Part shown: positions 7,024 to 15,423 of the stretch, piece by piece
How positions within the stretch are numbered: the stretch's first letter is position 1
Layout: each line of letters starts with the position of its first letter
NCBI GenBank assembly: GCA_031549345.1
Contig: JAVBPY010000003.1
Coordinates: forward strand, 62,001-126,000
Direction: 5' to 3'
DNA: 64,000 nt
From: CASFRF01 sp031549345
GTDB lineage: Bacteria; Verrucomicrobiota; Lentisphaeria; Victivallales; Victivallaceae
Program-made: the position numbers and the translations under genes
Notes under the pieces: model-generated
Told to the model about the DNA's origin: nothing
Databases searched by the model: none
What the model saw: the letters and a program-made list of their open reading frames with translations, nothing else

Positions 7024-7051
7024 TTGCATATTGTTCCGCGTCGGCTACATT
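7024..7051 (+). promoter_or_regulatory. Sigma-70-type promoter for the ABC exporter gene
   Basis: TTGCAT (7024-7029), 16 nt, TACATT (7046-7051), about 28 nt before the predicted start of transcription-to-GTG leader at 7086. It is divergent from the promoter at 6964-6992. Confidence 0.45.
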
Positions 7052-7085
7052 ACTCTTTGAATCCACTAAAAACGAGGTTTCACAC

Positions 7086-8936
7086 GTGAAAAAGAAGCCG
7101 TCCGACCGCCCGGAAGAAGTCGAGGAGCATTCCGAAGAGCCCGAATTCGTAATCACCCACTACCATTGGCGCGCGATGATTCTGCGCCTCCGCGGCCTCC
7201 TTTCCCCTCATTGGCGTAAAATTCTTTTTGCTTTCTGTTGTGTGGGAGTGGTCGGCATGGCGTCCGCGTCGGCGCCATTGTTCCCCAAGTACGTCATCGA
7301 CACGGCCATTCCGGCGGAGAGCTGGAAGCTTGCGGCGGCGGCCGCCGCCGTATTCGTCGTCATTCAATTCAGCCGCATGGGGTTGTGGTACCTTGCCATG
7401 CGCAATGTCTACCGGGTGCAGCAGATGGTGGTGTTTCAACTCCGCGCGCAGGCGTTCCGGCATTTGCAGCATTTGTGTTTGCGTTTCCACAGTCAATATC
7501 CCTCCGGCTTTTTGTATGAAAGGGTCTTCGGGAGTTCCATCAATTCCCTGGGGACGTTTCTCCAGATTTTCATGCAGCAATTTTCCACGCAGCTGACGGG
7601 GCTTTTCTTCAGCTTGTTCGTCTGTCTGTATCTGAGCCCATCGCTGACGCTGGTGATTATTTTCGGCGCGATCGGCTATGTGTTCGCCGCCCGGCGTCTT
7701 TCGCCGCGTATTTACCAACGGAACCGCGCTTCCGCGCAGGCGGGGATGCGCGTGACGGAAATTATTATGGACAAACTCCACGGCCAGAAAACCATTCAGG
7801 CGCACGCCATGGAGGACCGCGTCCAAAGCGAGTTTGAAGATAAAATCTGGGATGCGCAACGCAAATGGCTCGCGGGCGTCATGGAATCGATGAAGCTCGG
7901 CTTTGTTACCGAGGGCATCGGCTATGTCCTCACCGCGATCATCGTAACCGGCGGCGCATTGATCGTCATGCAGTACCACCGGCCGCTGGGGGTTCTGGTG
8001 GCGTTCGTTGGTTACCAGGGGGCATTGATCGCCATGATCCAGCAGCTGACCAACGTGTACGGCCAGTTCGTCACGGCCCGCGTGGCCTTCGACCAGCTGT
8101 TCACGATTCTGGACACGCCTTCGGATGTGGTCGAAAAAGCGGATGCCCAAATGCCGGAGAACGTCCGCGGCGAACTGGTGTTCGAACACGTCGATTTCGC
8201 CTACAATCCGGGACGACCGGTTCTCCGGAATCTGACATTCTCCGTCCCCGCCGGAAAAACAGTGGCCCTTGTGGGGCGCAGCGGATGCGGGAAAACGACG
8301 GTAACCAACCTGATTATGCGTTTTTACGATCCGCAGGCGGGACGGATTATGCTTGACGGAACCGATATCCGTGAATTGCCGCTGCACGATTACCGCGCGT
8401 TGTTCGGTGTGGTTCTGCAAGACCCGTACCTCTTCGACACAAGCATCTACGAAAACCTTCACTGCGCGAATCCGGAAGCGACGGAGGAGGAGATGTGCAG
8501 CGCCCTGGAGCGTGCCCGCGCATGGGAGTTCGTCAAGGATCTTCCCGGGCAGCTCGCCTTCCGCGTGGGCGAAGGGGGGACGCGTTTTTCCGGCGGGCAG
8601 CGGCAGCGGCTTGCCATCGCCCGCTGTCTTCTCCTCAAAAGCCGGATCGTCGTCCTCGACGAAGCCACCAGTGCCCTGGATGCCGAAAGCGAAGCGCTCA
8701 TCCAGCAAAGCTTTGCCGCGCTCCAGCGCGAGAAAACCGTGATTATCATCGCCCACCGCCTCAATACGCTGAAAAAGGCCGATTCCATTGTCGTCATGGA
8801 TCGCGGAAGCGTTGTGGAACAAGGAAGTTACAATGAACTCCTTGACGCCCGCGGGCTTTTTCATACGCTCAATGAAATTGCCACGGCCGGCGTTGCGCGC
8901 GAAGAGCGCCTGGCGGAGGCCGGATTCTCAGGATAG
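7086..8936 (+). CDS. ABC exporter, fused permease and ATPase (MsbA-like)
   Basis: A 616-residue half-transporter expected to work as a homodimer in the inner membrane. An acidic cytoplasmic head (residues 1-30) is followed by the six-helix membrane domain (about 45-340) and a nucleotide-binding domain with Walker A GRSGCGKTT (397-405), signature FSGGQRQR (SGGQ 502-505), Walker B IVVLDEA (about 520) and the switch His in IIAHRL. It starts at GTG with GAGG upstream. The layout fits lipid or lipid-linked exporters of the MsbA/Lipid A type, but peptide exporters look similar and the substrate is not settled. It is monocistronic, with its own promoter. Confidence 0.85.
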   Translation: MKKKPSDRPEEVEEHSEEPEFVITHYHWRAMILRLRGLLSPHWRKILFAFCCVGVVGMASASAPLFPKYVIDTAIPAESWKLAAAAAAVFVVIQFSRMGLWYLAMRNVYRVQQMVVFQLRAQAFRHLQHLCLRFHSQYPSGFLYERVFGSSINSLGTFLQIFMQQFSTQLTGLFFSLFVCLYLSPSLTLVIIFGAIGYVFAARRLSPRIYQRNRASAQAGMRVTEIIMDKLHGQKTIQAHAMEDRVQSEFEDKIWDAQRKWLAGVMESMKLGFVTEGIGYVLTAIIVTGGALIVMQYHRPLGVLVAFVGYQGALIAMIQQLTNVYGQFVTARVAFDQLFTILDTPSDVVEKADAQMPENVRGELVFEHVDFAYNPGRPVLRNLTFSVPAGKTVALVGRSGCGKTTVTNLIMRFYDPQAGRIMLDGTDIRELPLHDYRALFGVVLQDPYLFDTSIYENLHCANPEATEEEMCSALERARAWEFVKDLPGQLAFRVGEGGTRFSGGQRQRLAIARCLLLKSRIVVLDEATSALDAESEALIQQSFAALQREKTVIIIAHRLNTLKKADSIVVMDRGSVVEQGSYNELLDARGLFHTLNEIATAGVAREERLAEAGFSG

Positions 8937-9060
8937 ACGAACATTTCGGTGAAATATATTATTCGGGATACAATAATAATTGCGGTCCTGTCGTTGTATA
9001 GGGTGAAGGCGCAGGAAAGAGTGCGCGAAACACAACAGACAAAACGACAAGGAGTCCGCC

Positions 9061-9417
9061 ATGAAAAAGAATCTTACACTGATCCTGACCGTCGGCATCG
9101 CCCTTTTCGGAACTGCGGCTTTCGCCGGAGGCCCCGGCCCCGGACGCAGTCCGGCCCCCGACCATCGCAACGAACGGCGGAACGACGATCCTTATAAGGG
9201 CACGGCCGGCGGCGTGCGGCTGGCGGCGGACATCGTAAGCCTCGTCCGCGCCGTGATTGCCCCGGAAGTGGTGTACTACGCCCCGCCGCCGGTGATTGTT
9301 GCGCCCGCGCCTCCTCCGGTGATTGTCGTCCAGCCGCAGCCGGTGATCTACTACTACCCGCAGCCCGTTGTAACGCAGCGGCCCCGACCCGCGCCGAATC
9401 GGCACGCATGGCGTTGA
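9061..9417 (+). CDS. Small exported Pro/Val/Tyr-rich protein
   Basis: A 118-residue protein with a strong Shine-Dalgarno sequence (AAGGAG, 7 nt from the ATG) and a clear signal peptide (MKKNLTLILTVGIALFGTAAFA). Residues 75-105 are a low-complexity repeat of PPPVIV, APAPPPVIVV and QPQPVIYYYPQP. The C-terminus is basic. Similar short Pro-rich exported proteins occur in many Gram-negatives without known function. Its stop is only 2 bp from that of rtcR on the other strand, with no terminator between. Not recognised as a named family. Confidence 0.65.
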   Translation: MKKNLTLILTVGIALFGTAAFAGGPGPGRSPAPDHRNERRNDDPYKGTAGGVRLAADIVSLVRAVIAPEVVYYAPPPVIVAPAPPPVIVVQPQPVIYYYPQPVVTQRPRPAPNRHAWR

Positions 9418-9419
9418 GA

Positions 9420-10997
9420 TTATCGGCGCTGTAAAGTCAGGAAATCCAAATCGAAACGTGAAAGGTATTTGCGGAGGCGGTCGGAATCGTTGGACGATTG
9501 CTTGCTCTTGCGCGACACGGCGAACAGTTTCTTCCCCGCCTCCGCTTGGTTTTTGGACTTTCGGCAGATTTCGATCACTTTTTTCAGTTGCTCCAGGTCG
9601 AAAAGATCGAATCGCTCCGAGTAGTCGGAACCAAGAAGCAACGCAAGCTCCGTATCGGAATCGGAAACCCGGCAAAAGCGTCTCGCCCGTTCGATCTCCT
9701 CTCTCACGGTTTCCAAATCGATCCGCCCACCGGAGGAGAGCGTCGCCATCCGTGTTACCATGGCGTTCAAATCCCGGAAGTTCCCGCTCCATAAATTCCA
9801 CGGCGCAAGCGCGAATTCCAGAAAACACGCCCGGGCTTCTTTGTTGAGCGTGATGCGCTTGCCGCTTTTTTTCATATAGCAATTCAGCTCGTATTCAAGG
9901 TTCGGCTCGATGTCCTCCCGCCGGTCGGCAAGTCCCGGGAGCTCAAAGTTCCACAAATGGATGCGTGCCAGCAAATCCGCCCGGAAGCGCCCGGCTGCCG
10001 CGTCCGCATTCAAATCGCGGTTTGTGCCGCACATCAGCAGGAAGGAACTCGAGTCTTCGCGGTCGGAACCGAGCGGGAGAAATTTTTTCTCTTCGACGGC
10101 GCGCAGGAGCATGGCCTGTTCGTCGGCTCCCAACTCGCCGATTTCATCCAGGAACAAAATACCGTCGTCGGCGCTTTTCAACAACCCGGGGCGGTCGGAT
10201 ACCGCGCCGGTGAACGCGCCTTTTTTGTGCCCGAAGAGCGTACTCATGGCCTGGTCGCCGCGCAATGTGGCGCAATTGACTTCGACAAAGTTTCCCTTCA
10301 CTTGATTGTTTATCTTTTTGAGTTCATAAATACGTTTGGCCAGTTGCGATTTTCCTGCTCCGGTCGGCCCCGAAAGGAGAATCGGTTCGGAGGAGCGAAT
10401 GGCCACGCGCTCAATGGTTTCAATCAACGCGTTGAATTGCTTATTGCGCGTGTCGATGCCGGATTTTAAAAAATCCAGGCCATTGCGGCGTTCGACGGCG
10501 AATCGCTGCGCCAGAAGATCATATTTGGATAAATCCAGGTCGATCACCGTAAAGGCGCCGCGCGCGCAATTTCGTTTGGTCGGCTGGGTTTGAATCAATT
10601 TCCCCGGCAGATGGTTGGATTCATTCAGTAAAAACAGACAAATTTGCGCGACGTGCGTGCCGGTGGTGATGTGGATGTAATAATTGTGCTCGCCGGGCGT
10701 GAAATTTTTTGCGCGGCTGAAGTCGTAGAGCTTGGAATAAACCTCTTCGAAATCCCAGGGATCGTTGAAGTCGATCTCTTCGGCAATCACCTCCGTATCC
10801 GGAGAGCACGCGCGGATGTCCGCCTCAACGACCTCGCGAAGCGCATTGAAATGCGGCTGGTGCAAAAGGTAATAGCGGTCGAAATGCAAATTTTCCTGCA
10901 TGGCGAGCGCGACGGAGGGGCGCCATGCGCTCCAGCGCCCATCGGCGCGTCCGTGCCCGTCGAGCGTGCTTCCCAGGAGCGAGATCAGAATGTTCAT
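9420..10997 (-). CDS. rtcR: RtcR, sigma-54-dependent activator of the RNA repair operon
   Basis: A 525-residue regulator. Residues 1-180 form the RtcR-type CARF domain, including HITTGTHVAQI (109-119), which senses an RNA-derived ligand in known family members. The AAA+ domain has Walker A GPTGAGKS (210-217), the sigma-54 contact loop GAFTGA (260-265) and Walker B LFLDEI (281-286). A short C-terminal DNA-binding region follows. The ATG at 10997 was chosen because TTGGAG sits 6 nt upstream. It diverges from rtcA, whose promoter has a textbook sigma-54 element, so regulator and target are linked. Known RtcR is held inactive by its N-terminal domain until RNA damage. Confidence 0.92.
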   Translation of the reverse strand: MNILISLLGSTLDGHGRADGRWSAWRPSVALAMQENLHFDRYYLLHQPHFNALREVVEADIRACSPDTEVIAEEIDFNDPWDFEEVYSKLYDFSRAKNFTPGEHNYYIHITTGTHVAQICLFLLNESNHLPGKLIQTQPTKRNCARGAFTVIDLDLSKYDLLAQRFAVERRNGLDFLKSGIDTRNKQFNALIETIERVAIRSSEPILLSGPTGAGKSQLAKRIYELKKINNQVKGNFVEVNCATLRGDQAMSTLFGHKKGAFTGAVSDRPGLLKSADDGILFLDEIGELGADEQAMLLRAVEEKKFLPLGSDREDSSSFLLMCGTNRDLNADAAAGRFRADLLARIHLWNFELPGLADRREDIEPNLEYELNCYMKKSGKRITLNKEARACFLEFALAPWNLWSGNFRDLNAMVTRMATLSSGGRIDLETVREEIERARRFCRVSDSDTELALLLGSDYSERFDLFDLEQLKKVIEICRKSKNQAEAGKKLFAVSRKSKQSSNDSDRLRKYLSRFDLDFLTLQRR

Positions 10998-11020
10998 GCA
11001 TATCTCCAATAATCTAATTA

Positions 11021-11036
11021 CTATAATTTATTATAG
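11021..11036. promoter_or_regulatory. Palindrome, candidate RtcR binding site
   Basis: CTATAAT-TT-ATTATAG is a 7-bp inverted repeat about 75 bp upstream of the rtcA -24 box, a usual distance for an enhancer-binding protein. It also lies at the start of the rtcR transcript, so it could mediate autoregulation. AT-rich composition makes chance palindromes likely. Confidence 0.35.
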
Positions 11037-11040
11037 AAAT

Positions 11041-11069
11041 ACAATATAGCTTCCTATGCTTTTTTTCAA
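11041..11069 (-). promoter_or_regulatory. Promoter for rtcR
   Basis: On the minus strand TTGAAA (11069-11064), 17 nt, TATTGT (11046-11041). This places transcription start about 35 nt before the rtcR ATG. Confidence 0.45.
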
Positions 11070-11110
11070 GAAAAAATCATTTTTATCCTCAAAAAAGATT
11101 GCCGGACGAG

Positions 11111-11127
11111 TTGGCATGCAGCTTGCT
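11111..11127 (+). promoter_or_regulatory. Sigma-54 promoter for rtcAB
   Basis: TTGGCATGCAGCTTGCT carries the -24 GG and -12 GC at exactly 10-nt spacing and matches the TGGCAC-N5-TTGCW consensus at all but one position. It is 38 nt upstream of the rtcA ATG and faces away from rtcR. Confidence 0.85.
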
Positions 11128-11164
11128 TTTCAACGACGGCAGTGTCAACGAAACGGAGAAGAAC

Positions 11165-12184
11165 ATGATCGAAATCGATGGAAGTTGCGGCGAAGGCGGG
11201 GGACAGATTCTGCGGACTTCGCTTTCTTTGGCGGCATTGACCGGACAACCGGTCCGCGTTACAAAGATTCGCGCCAAGCGCCGCAAACCGGGCTTGATGC
11301 GGCAGCATCTTCTGTGCGCCCAGGCTGTTGCGCAAATTTCCGGTGGTCTGCTCGAGGGCGCGGAGCTTAACGCACAGGAGCTGACATTTGTTCCGGGAAA
11401 TATCCAGTCCGGCGAATACCGTTTCGCGGTTGGGAGCGCGGGAAGCGCGGTCCTGATCGCTCAGGCGGTTTTGCCGCTCCTGCTCCACGCCCAAGGCGTT
11501 TCACGTGTGGAGATCGAAGGAGGAACCCATGCGGCGCATGCGCCCGTTTTCGATTATTTTGAACGTGTTTATCTGCCTTGTTTGCGTCGAATGGGGGCCG
11601 GGGTGGAGGCGGCGCTCGACCGGATCGGCTTTTATCCGGCCGGAGGAGGAAAAATAACGCTGACTGTTTCGCCTGTTCATGAATGGAAGTATTTGGAGAT
11701 TATGGAATCGGGATTGTTGAAAAAGGCGCGGCTTGTCGCGCTTGGTTCCGGCATCGACACCCGAATTTGCACGGATGAATTGAGTTTTTGCCGTGCCGCC
11801 CTGGGGGAGCCGGGTGTTTTTCAAGAGGAAATTCACACGATGGACGCCCCTTGTTCCGGCAACGTCCTGTTCGCGGAATTGGAATCGGAGTTACTGACGG
11901 AGCTTTTCAGCGTTTGCGGCGAGCGGGGTGTTTCGCGCAGGAGCGTCGGCGAACGGGTGGCGGGAATGGTCAATGAATACCGCAATCTGAATGTTCCCGT
12001 CGGACAATTTCTCGCCGATCAACTGCTTTTGCCGATGGTCCTCGGCGCGGGGGGAAAGTTCCGAACCTCGTTGCCGAGCAGCCACACAAGGACGAACATC
12101 GACGTGATCGGCAAATTTACGGATGCCGGGATTGAAATCGAAAACAGACAAAATGGACAATACATCATCGAGGTAAAGAAATGA
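11165..12184 (+). CDS. rtcA: RNA 3'-terminal phosphate cyclase
   Basis: A 339-residue enzyme that converts an RNA 3'-phosphate to a 2',3'-cyclic phosphate with ATP through a covalent AMP-histidine. Seen are the N-terminal IDGSCGEGGGQILRTSLSLA block and KIRAKRRKPGLMRQHLL (residues about 35-50), then RVEIEGGTHAAHAP, and near the C-terminus the active-site region FRTSLPSSHTRTNIDVI with its His. The ATG at 11165 has GGAGAAG upstream and follows the sigma-54 promoter at a normal distance. It overlaps rtcB by ATGA, so the two are translationally coupled. Confidence 0.93.
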   Translation: MIEIDGSCGEGGGQILRTSLSLAALTGQPVRVTKIRAKRRKPGLMRQHLLCAQAVAQISGGLLEGAELNAQELTFVPGNIQSGEYRFAVGSAGSAVLIAQAVLPLLLHAQGVSRVEIEGGTHAAHAPVFDYFERVYLPCLRRMGAGVEAALDRIGFYPAGGGKITLTVSPVHEWKYLEIMESGLLKKARLVALGSGIDTRICTDELSFCRAALGEPGVFQEEIHTMDAPCSGNVLFAELESELLTELFSVCGERGVSRRSVGERVAGMVNEYRNLNVPVGQFLADQLLLPMVLGAGGKFRTSLPSSHTRTNIDVIGKFTDAGIEIENRQNGQYIIEVKK

Positions 12185-13371
12185 AATGGATCAAGCACGA
12201 AGATTCGTACCGGATTCCGGTAAAAAGCTGGTGCGCCGAAATCGAACCCGGCGCGCTGCAACAAGCCGCAAACCTTGCCCGGCACCCCGCGTTGGCGCAC
12301 CACGTGGCGCTGATGCCTGACTGCCATGTGGGGTACGGAATGCCCATCGGCGGCGTCGTCGCCGCCCGGGACGCGGTCATCCCGAGTGCGGTCGGGGTGG
12401 ATATCGGCTGCGGAATGGTCGCAGTGGAAACCGATATTCCCGCCGAACGGCTTGCCGAGATGCGCTTCCGGCGCGCGATTCAGACGGCGCTCAGAGAGCG
12501 CATCCCCGTCGGTGAAGGGGTTTCACATAAAGAGGAACAAAATTGGGACGGCTTCGACGAAAACGACCATGGCGATGGATTCGGCAACGCGCTCGACCGG
12601 AAAAATCTCGGAAGCCTCGGGGGAGGAAACCATTTCATTGAAATACAGAAATCCGACGCCGGATTCGTCTGGCTGATGATCCATTCCGGAAGCCGCAATC
12701 TCGGTAAACGCGTGGAGGAACTGTACCACGAAAAAGCGAAAAAACGCAATGCGCTCGACCGCGTACAACTCGACGATCCGGACCTTGCATTCCTCCCGGC
12801 CCGGGAGCAGGAGGGGCTCGACTACTTTCGCGACATGCATTTCGCGCTGCGTTACGCCCTGGAAAACCGGCGGCGGATGATGGCGGTGTTCAAAGAAACG
12901 CTCGCCGAATTTGTGCCGGAAGCAAACTTCCTGCGCGAAGTCAACATTCATCACAACTACGCGGCGTTCGAAGAACATTTCGGCGAAATGCTTTGCATTC
13001 ACCGCAAAGGGGCAACCAGCGCCAAGCTCGATGAAACCGGAATCATTCCCGGCTCCATGGGCACGGCCAGCTACATCGTGCGCGGTTTGGGCAACCCGGA
13101 GTCGTTCATGAGCTGTTCGCACGGGGCGGGGCGTAAAATGAGCCGGATCGCAGCCTGCGCCACCCTCTCGGAAGAGGAGTGCGACACGGCAATGGCCGGT
13201 ATCGTATGCGACCGCTGGAAACCGAACCGGCGCAAGGGAAAAACCAAAGGCGCCCTCGACCTCTCCGAGGCGCCGCAGGCCTATAAGAAGATCGACGACG
13301 TCATCGCGTCCGAACTCGATTTGATCACACCCCTGGTTCGCCTGACGCCCCTGGCCGTCTTAAAAGGCTGA
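12181..13371 (+). CDS. rtcB: RNA-splicing ligase RtcB
   Basis: A 396-residue GTP- and Mn-dependent ligase that joins RNA 3'-phosphate or 2',3'-cyclic phosphate ends to 5'-OH ends. Metal and active-site motifs are intact: GVDIGCGM with Asp74 and Cys77, GGGNHFIEI, HSGSRNLG, HHNY and SCSHGAGR with the guanylylated His at about 314. Length is close to E. coli RtcB (408). It lies downstream of rtcA in an operon under a sigma-54 promoter and beside rtcR, so it is an inducible RNA repair system, not a constitutive tRNA-splicing ligase. The 3' flank holds three large hairpins. Confidence 0.95.
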   Translation: MKWIKHEDSYRIPVKSWCAEIEPGALQQAANLARHPALAHHVALMPDCHVGYGMPIGGVVAARDAVIPSAVGVDIGCGMVAVETDIPAERLAEMRFRRAIQTALRERIPVGEGVSHKEEQNWDGFDENDHGDGFGNALDRKNLGSLGGGNHFIEIQKSDAGFVWLMIHSGSRNLGKRVEELYHEKAKKRNALDRVQLDDPDLAFLPAREQEGLDYFRDMHFALRYALENRRRMMAVFKETLAEFVPEANFLREVNIHHNYAAFEEHFGEMLCIHRKGATSAKLDETGIIPGSMGTASYIVRGLGNPESFMSCSHGAGRKMSRIAACATLSEEECDTAMAGIVCDRWKPNRRKGKTKGALDLSEAPQAYKKIDDVIASELDLITPLVRLTPLAVLKG

Positions 13372-13394
13372 GCCGGGTGTTGCAAATAGAAGAT

Positions 13395-13438
13395 GCGAAG
13401 AGGAAACACCTTTTAAGGAAAGGTTATTTCCTCCTCGC
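13395..13438 (+). other. Hairpin 1 downstream of rtcB
   Basis: GCGAAGAGGAAA (13395-13406) pairs with TTTCCTCCTCGC (13427-13438) with one mismatch. Inside, ACCTTT pairs with AAAGGT around a TAAGG loop. There is no T-tract after it, so it is not a typical terminator. Confidence 0.6.
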
Positions 13439-13469
13439 GCGCCTCCTTTTCCAGACCTATTTAAGCTCG

Positions 13470-13503
13470 CATTTGGGCAATTTGTGTGCAAATTGCCCAA
13501 ATG
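13470..13503. other. Hairpin 2 downstream of rtcB: perfect 15-bp stem
   Basis: CATTTGGGCAATTTG (13470-13484) pairs perfectly with CAAATTGCCCAAATG (13489-13503) around TGTG. It is symmetrical on both strands and has no flanking T-run. Confidence 0.7.
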
Positions 13504-13537
13504 TTGCCTGAAAAGGTTTGAAGATAAGGAAAAGGGT

Positions 13538-13590
13538 CTGGGAAAAACCTTAAGAAAATTTCCTTAAAATTTTCTTGTGGTTTTTCCCAG
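13538..13590 (-). terminator. Long hairpin between convergent rtcB and PBP2 genes
   Basis: CTGGGAAAAACC (13538-13549) pairs with GGTTTTTCCCAG (13579-13590), and AAGAAAATTT (13552-13561) pairs with AAATTTTCTT (13567-13576), leaving a 2x2 mismatch and a 5-nt loop. It begins 6 nt after the PBP2 stop. On the minus strand it is followed by ACCCTTTTCC, so it is a plausible terminator for the O-antigen ligase/PBP2 unit. Confidence 0.6.
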
Positions 13591-13596
13591 GAAAGA

Positions 13597-15423
13597 TTAC
13601 TCCAGATAGCGGCGGAAAAATTCCGCGATCAGGGGGGCGCAATCGCTCCCGCCGGATCGTCCCCGCTGCAGGACCATCGCCGCCGCGTAGAGGCGCCCCT
13701 TATGGCGGCCATAGCAGATGAACCAGACGTCCTGTGTCCGGTCGGTGATCGAGCCAAGTTCCGCGGAGCCGGTCTTTCCGTAGAGTTCTATGACGCTGTT
13801 TTTTGCCGCGCGTCCGGAACCCGTGGGGGCGTTGACCACGCGGTGCATTCCACGGCTCACCACCTCGAGCATTTCCGGCGTTCCGAGAAGGACACTTGTC
13901 GTCGCCGCGCCGCGGCGGAAAAGCTCGGTGCCGCTCTGATCCACGATCGCTTTTAAAAGGTGCGGCTGCGGCACTTTTCCTCCGTTCCCCAGCGCCGCGG
14001 CAAACAATGCCGCCTGGAGCGGCGTGAGGGTGAGCATCCCTTGCCCGATGGACGCCAGACCCGTATCAAACGAGCTCCAACGCCCCTGTTTGCGGCGGAA
14101 TTTGAGGTCGGGATCGGGAATTTCTCCCCGCGCATTGGCGAGTTCCAGATCCACGGATTGCCCCAAACCGGCGGCGCGGTATGTTTCGCGCAGAATGTCG
14201 ACCCCGAAGCGGAGCGTCATTTGAATGAAGTAGCTGTTGCACGAGCGCTCCAGCGCGGTTTCCATATCCACCTCGCCGTGTCCGCCGGAGCGGTACGAGG
14301 CGCAGCGGATGCTTTGGTTGCCGATGCGGCTGTACCCGTCGCAGAGGATTTTTTCATCCGGGGAAACGCCCGCTTTCTGCAAGGCGAGCGCCACAAGGGG
14401 TTTTACGATCGATCCGGGGGGGAACGTTCCGGAAAGCACCCGGTTGAAGAGGGGTTTTTCCGTATTCTCCAACAACGATTGATAATACGCGTGGAGCAGC
14501 TTCGGCGTAAACTCGGCAAGATCGTACCCCGGACTCGAGGCGGCGGCCAGAACATCGCCGGATATTCCATCCAGAAGAACAAATGCGCCGGGACGTTCCG
14601 CAAGAATATCTTCCCCTAATTTCTGCGCCTTGGCGTCCAATGTAAGGATCACGTGATTTCCGTTCAGCGGTTCCACCTGTTCGATGAGGGTTTGGCGGAT
14701 AAATCCAAGGTTATCCACCTGAACCAACGACGAACCGGGCCGTCCGCGCAGCCCGCGGATATTCTCCGGCAGCCACGCGGGGCGGTCGAGAGCCGCTTCC
14801 AACCCCGCTTTCCCGCTTTCGTCGCCCACATAGTAGAAACGGGAGTAGTCGTCTTTATCCTCCGCCTCGTCCCGGTGCTCTTTCCGCGTATAGCCGATTA
14901 AATGACAGGCCAAACGTCCGCGCGGGTATGCGCGCTCCATCACGAATTCAAGGCTTATCCCCCCGATGCCTCGCGCGCACTCCAATGCCCATGCCTGTTC
15001 CTGGGGGGTAAGATGCCGGAAGAGTTCCATCGGCAGCCCCGGGGAAACTTCCAGATGGCGAAGAATCTCTTTTTCGTCGAGTTCCGCCTCGCGACCGATT
15101 GCCCTGGCCAGATCGCGCGCAATCGTTTGGATGCGGGCGATCGTTTTTCGCCTTCCGCCGGGAATTCGGAGCTCTTCCGGGTAGAGGAAAAGAGAACAGG
15201 AATCAGCGTTTTCCGCCAACGGGAGAAGATCCGCGGTGTAAATCCGGCCGCGCAACGCCGGAATGCGAATCCGGCGAATGGACTGCCGCGAAATGTCCGC
15301 ATGGTATGTTTCGCCGCGAAAAAACTGTTCCTGAAAAAGTTTGATTCCGAGCGCGAGGAACCCGAGCAGCATCAGCGCCGCCAAAACAAGGAGACGCCCC
15401 CGTCCGGCGAAAGGCCGGTTCAC
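13597..15423 (-). CDS. mrdA: Penicillin-binding protein 2, elongation transpeptidase
   Basis: A 608-residue class B penicillin-binding protein that cross-links peptidoglycan with the Rod elongation machinery. One N-terminal membrane helix (residues 10-30) is followed by the dimerisation region (RRIRIPALRGRIYTAD) and the transpeptidase domain. The catalytic motifs are GSIVK with Ser338 and Lys341, SCN, and KTG (550-552). SIVK replaces the more usual STFK but keeps the SxxK spacing. The GTG start overlaps the stop of the upstream O-antigen ligase-like gene (GTGA). Length and domain order fit PBP2 better than FtsI; there is no adjacent mreC, mreD or rodA, so the symbol is by sequence type only. 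Confidence 0.85.
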   Translation of the reverse strand: MNRPFAGRGRLLVLAALMLLGFLALGIKLFQEQFFRGETYHADISRQSIRRIRIPALRGRIYTADLLPLAENADSCSLFLYPEELRIPGGRRKTIARIQTIARDLARAIGREAELDEKEILRHLEVSPGLPMELFRHLTPQEQAWALECARGIGGISLEFVMERAYPRGRLACHLIGYTRKEHRDEAEDKDDYSRFYYVGDESGKAGLEAALDRPAWLPENIRGLRGRPGSSLVQVDNLGFIRQTLIEQVEPLNGNHVILTLDAKAQKLGEDILAERPGAFVLLDGISGDVLAAASSPGYDLAEFTPKLLHAYYQSLLENTEKPLFNRVLSGTFPPGSIVKPLVALALQKAGVSPDEKILCDGYSRIGNQSIRCASYRSGGHGEVDMETALERSCNSYFIQMTLRFGVDILRETYRAAGLGQSVDLELANARGEIPDPDLKFRRKQGRWSSFDTGLASIGQGMLTLTPLQAALFAAALGNGGKVPQPHLLKAIVDQSGTELFRRGAATTSVLLGTPEMLEVVSRGMHRVVNAPTGSGRAAKNSVIELYGKTGSAELGSITDRTQDVWFICYGRHKGRLYAAAMVLQRGRSGGSDCAPLIAEFFRRYLE

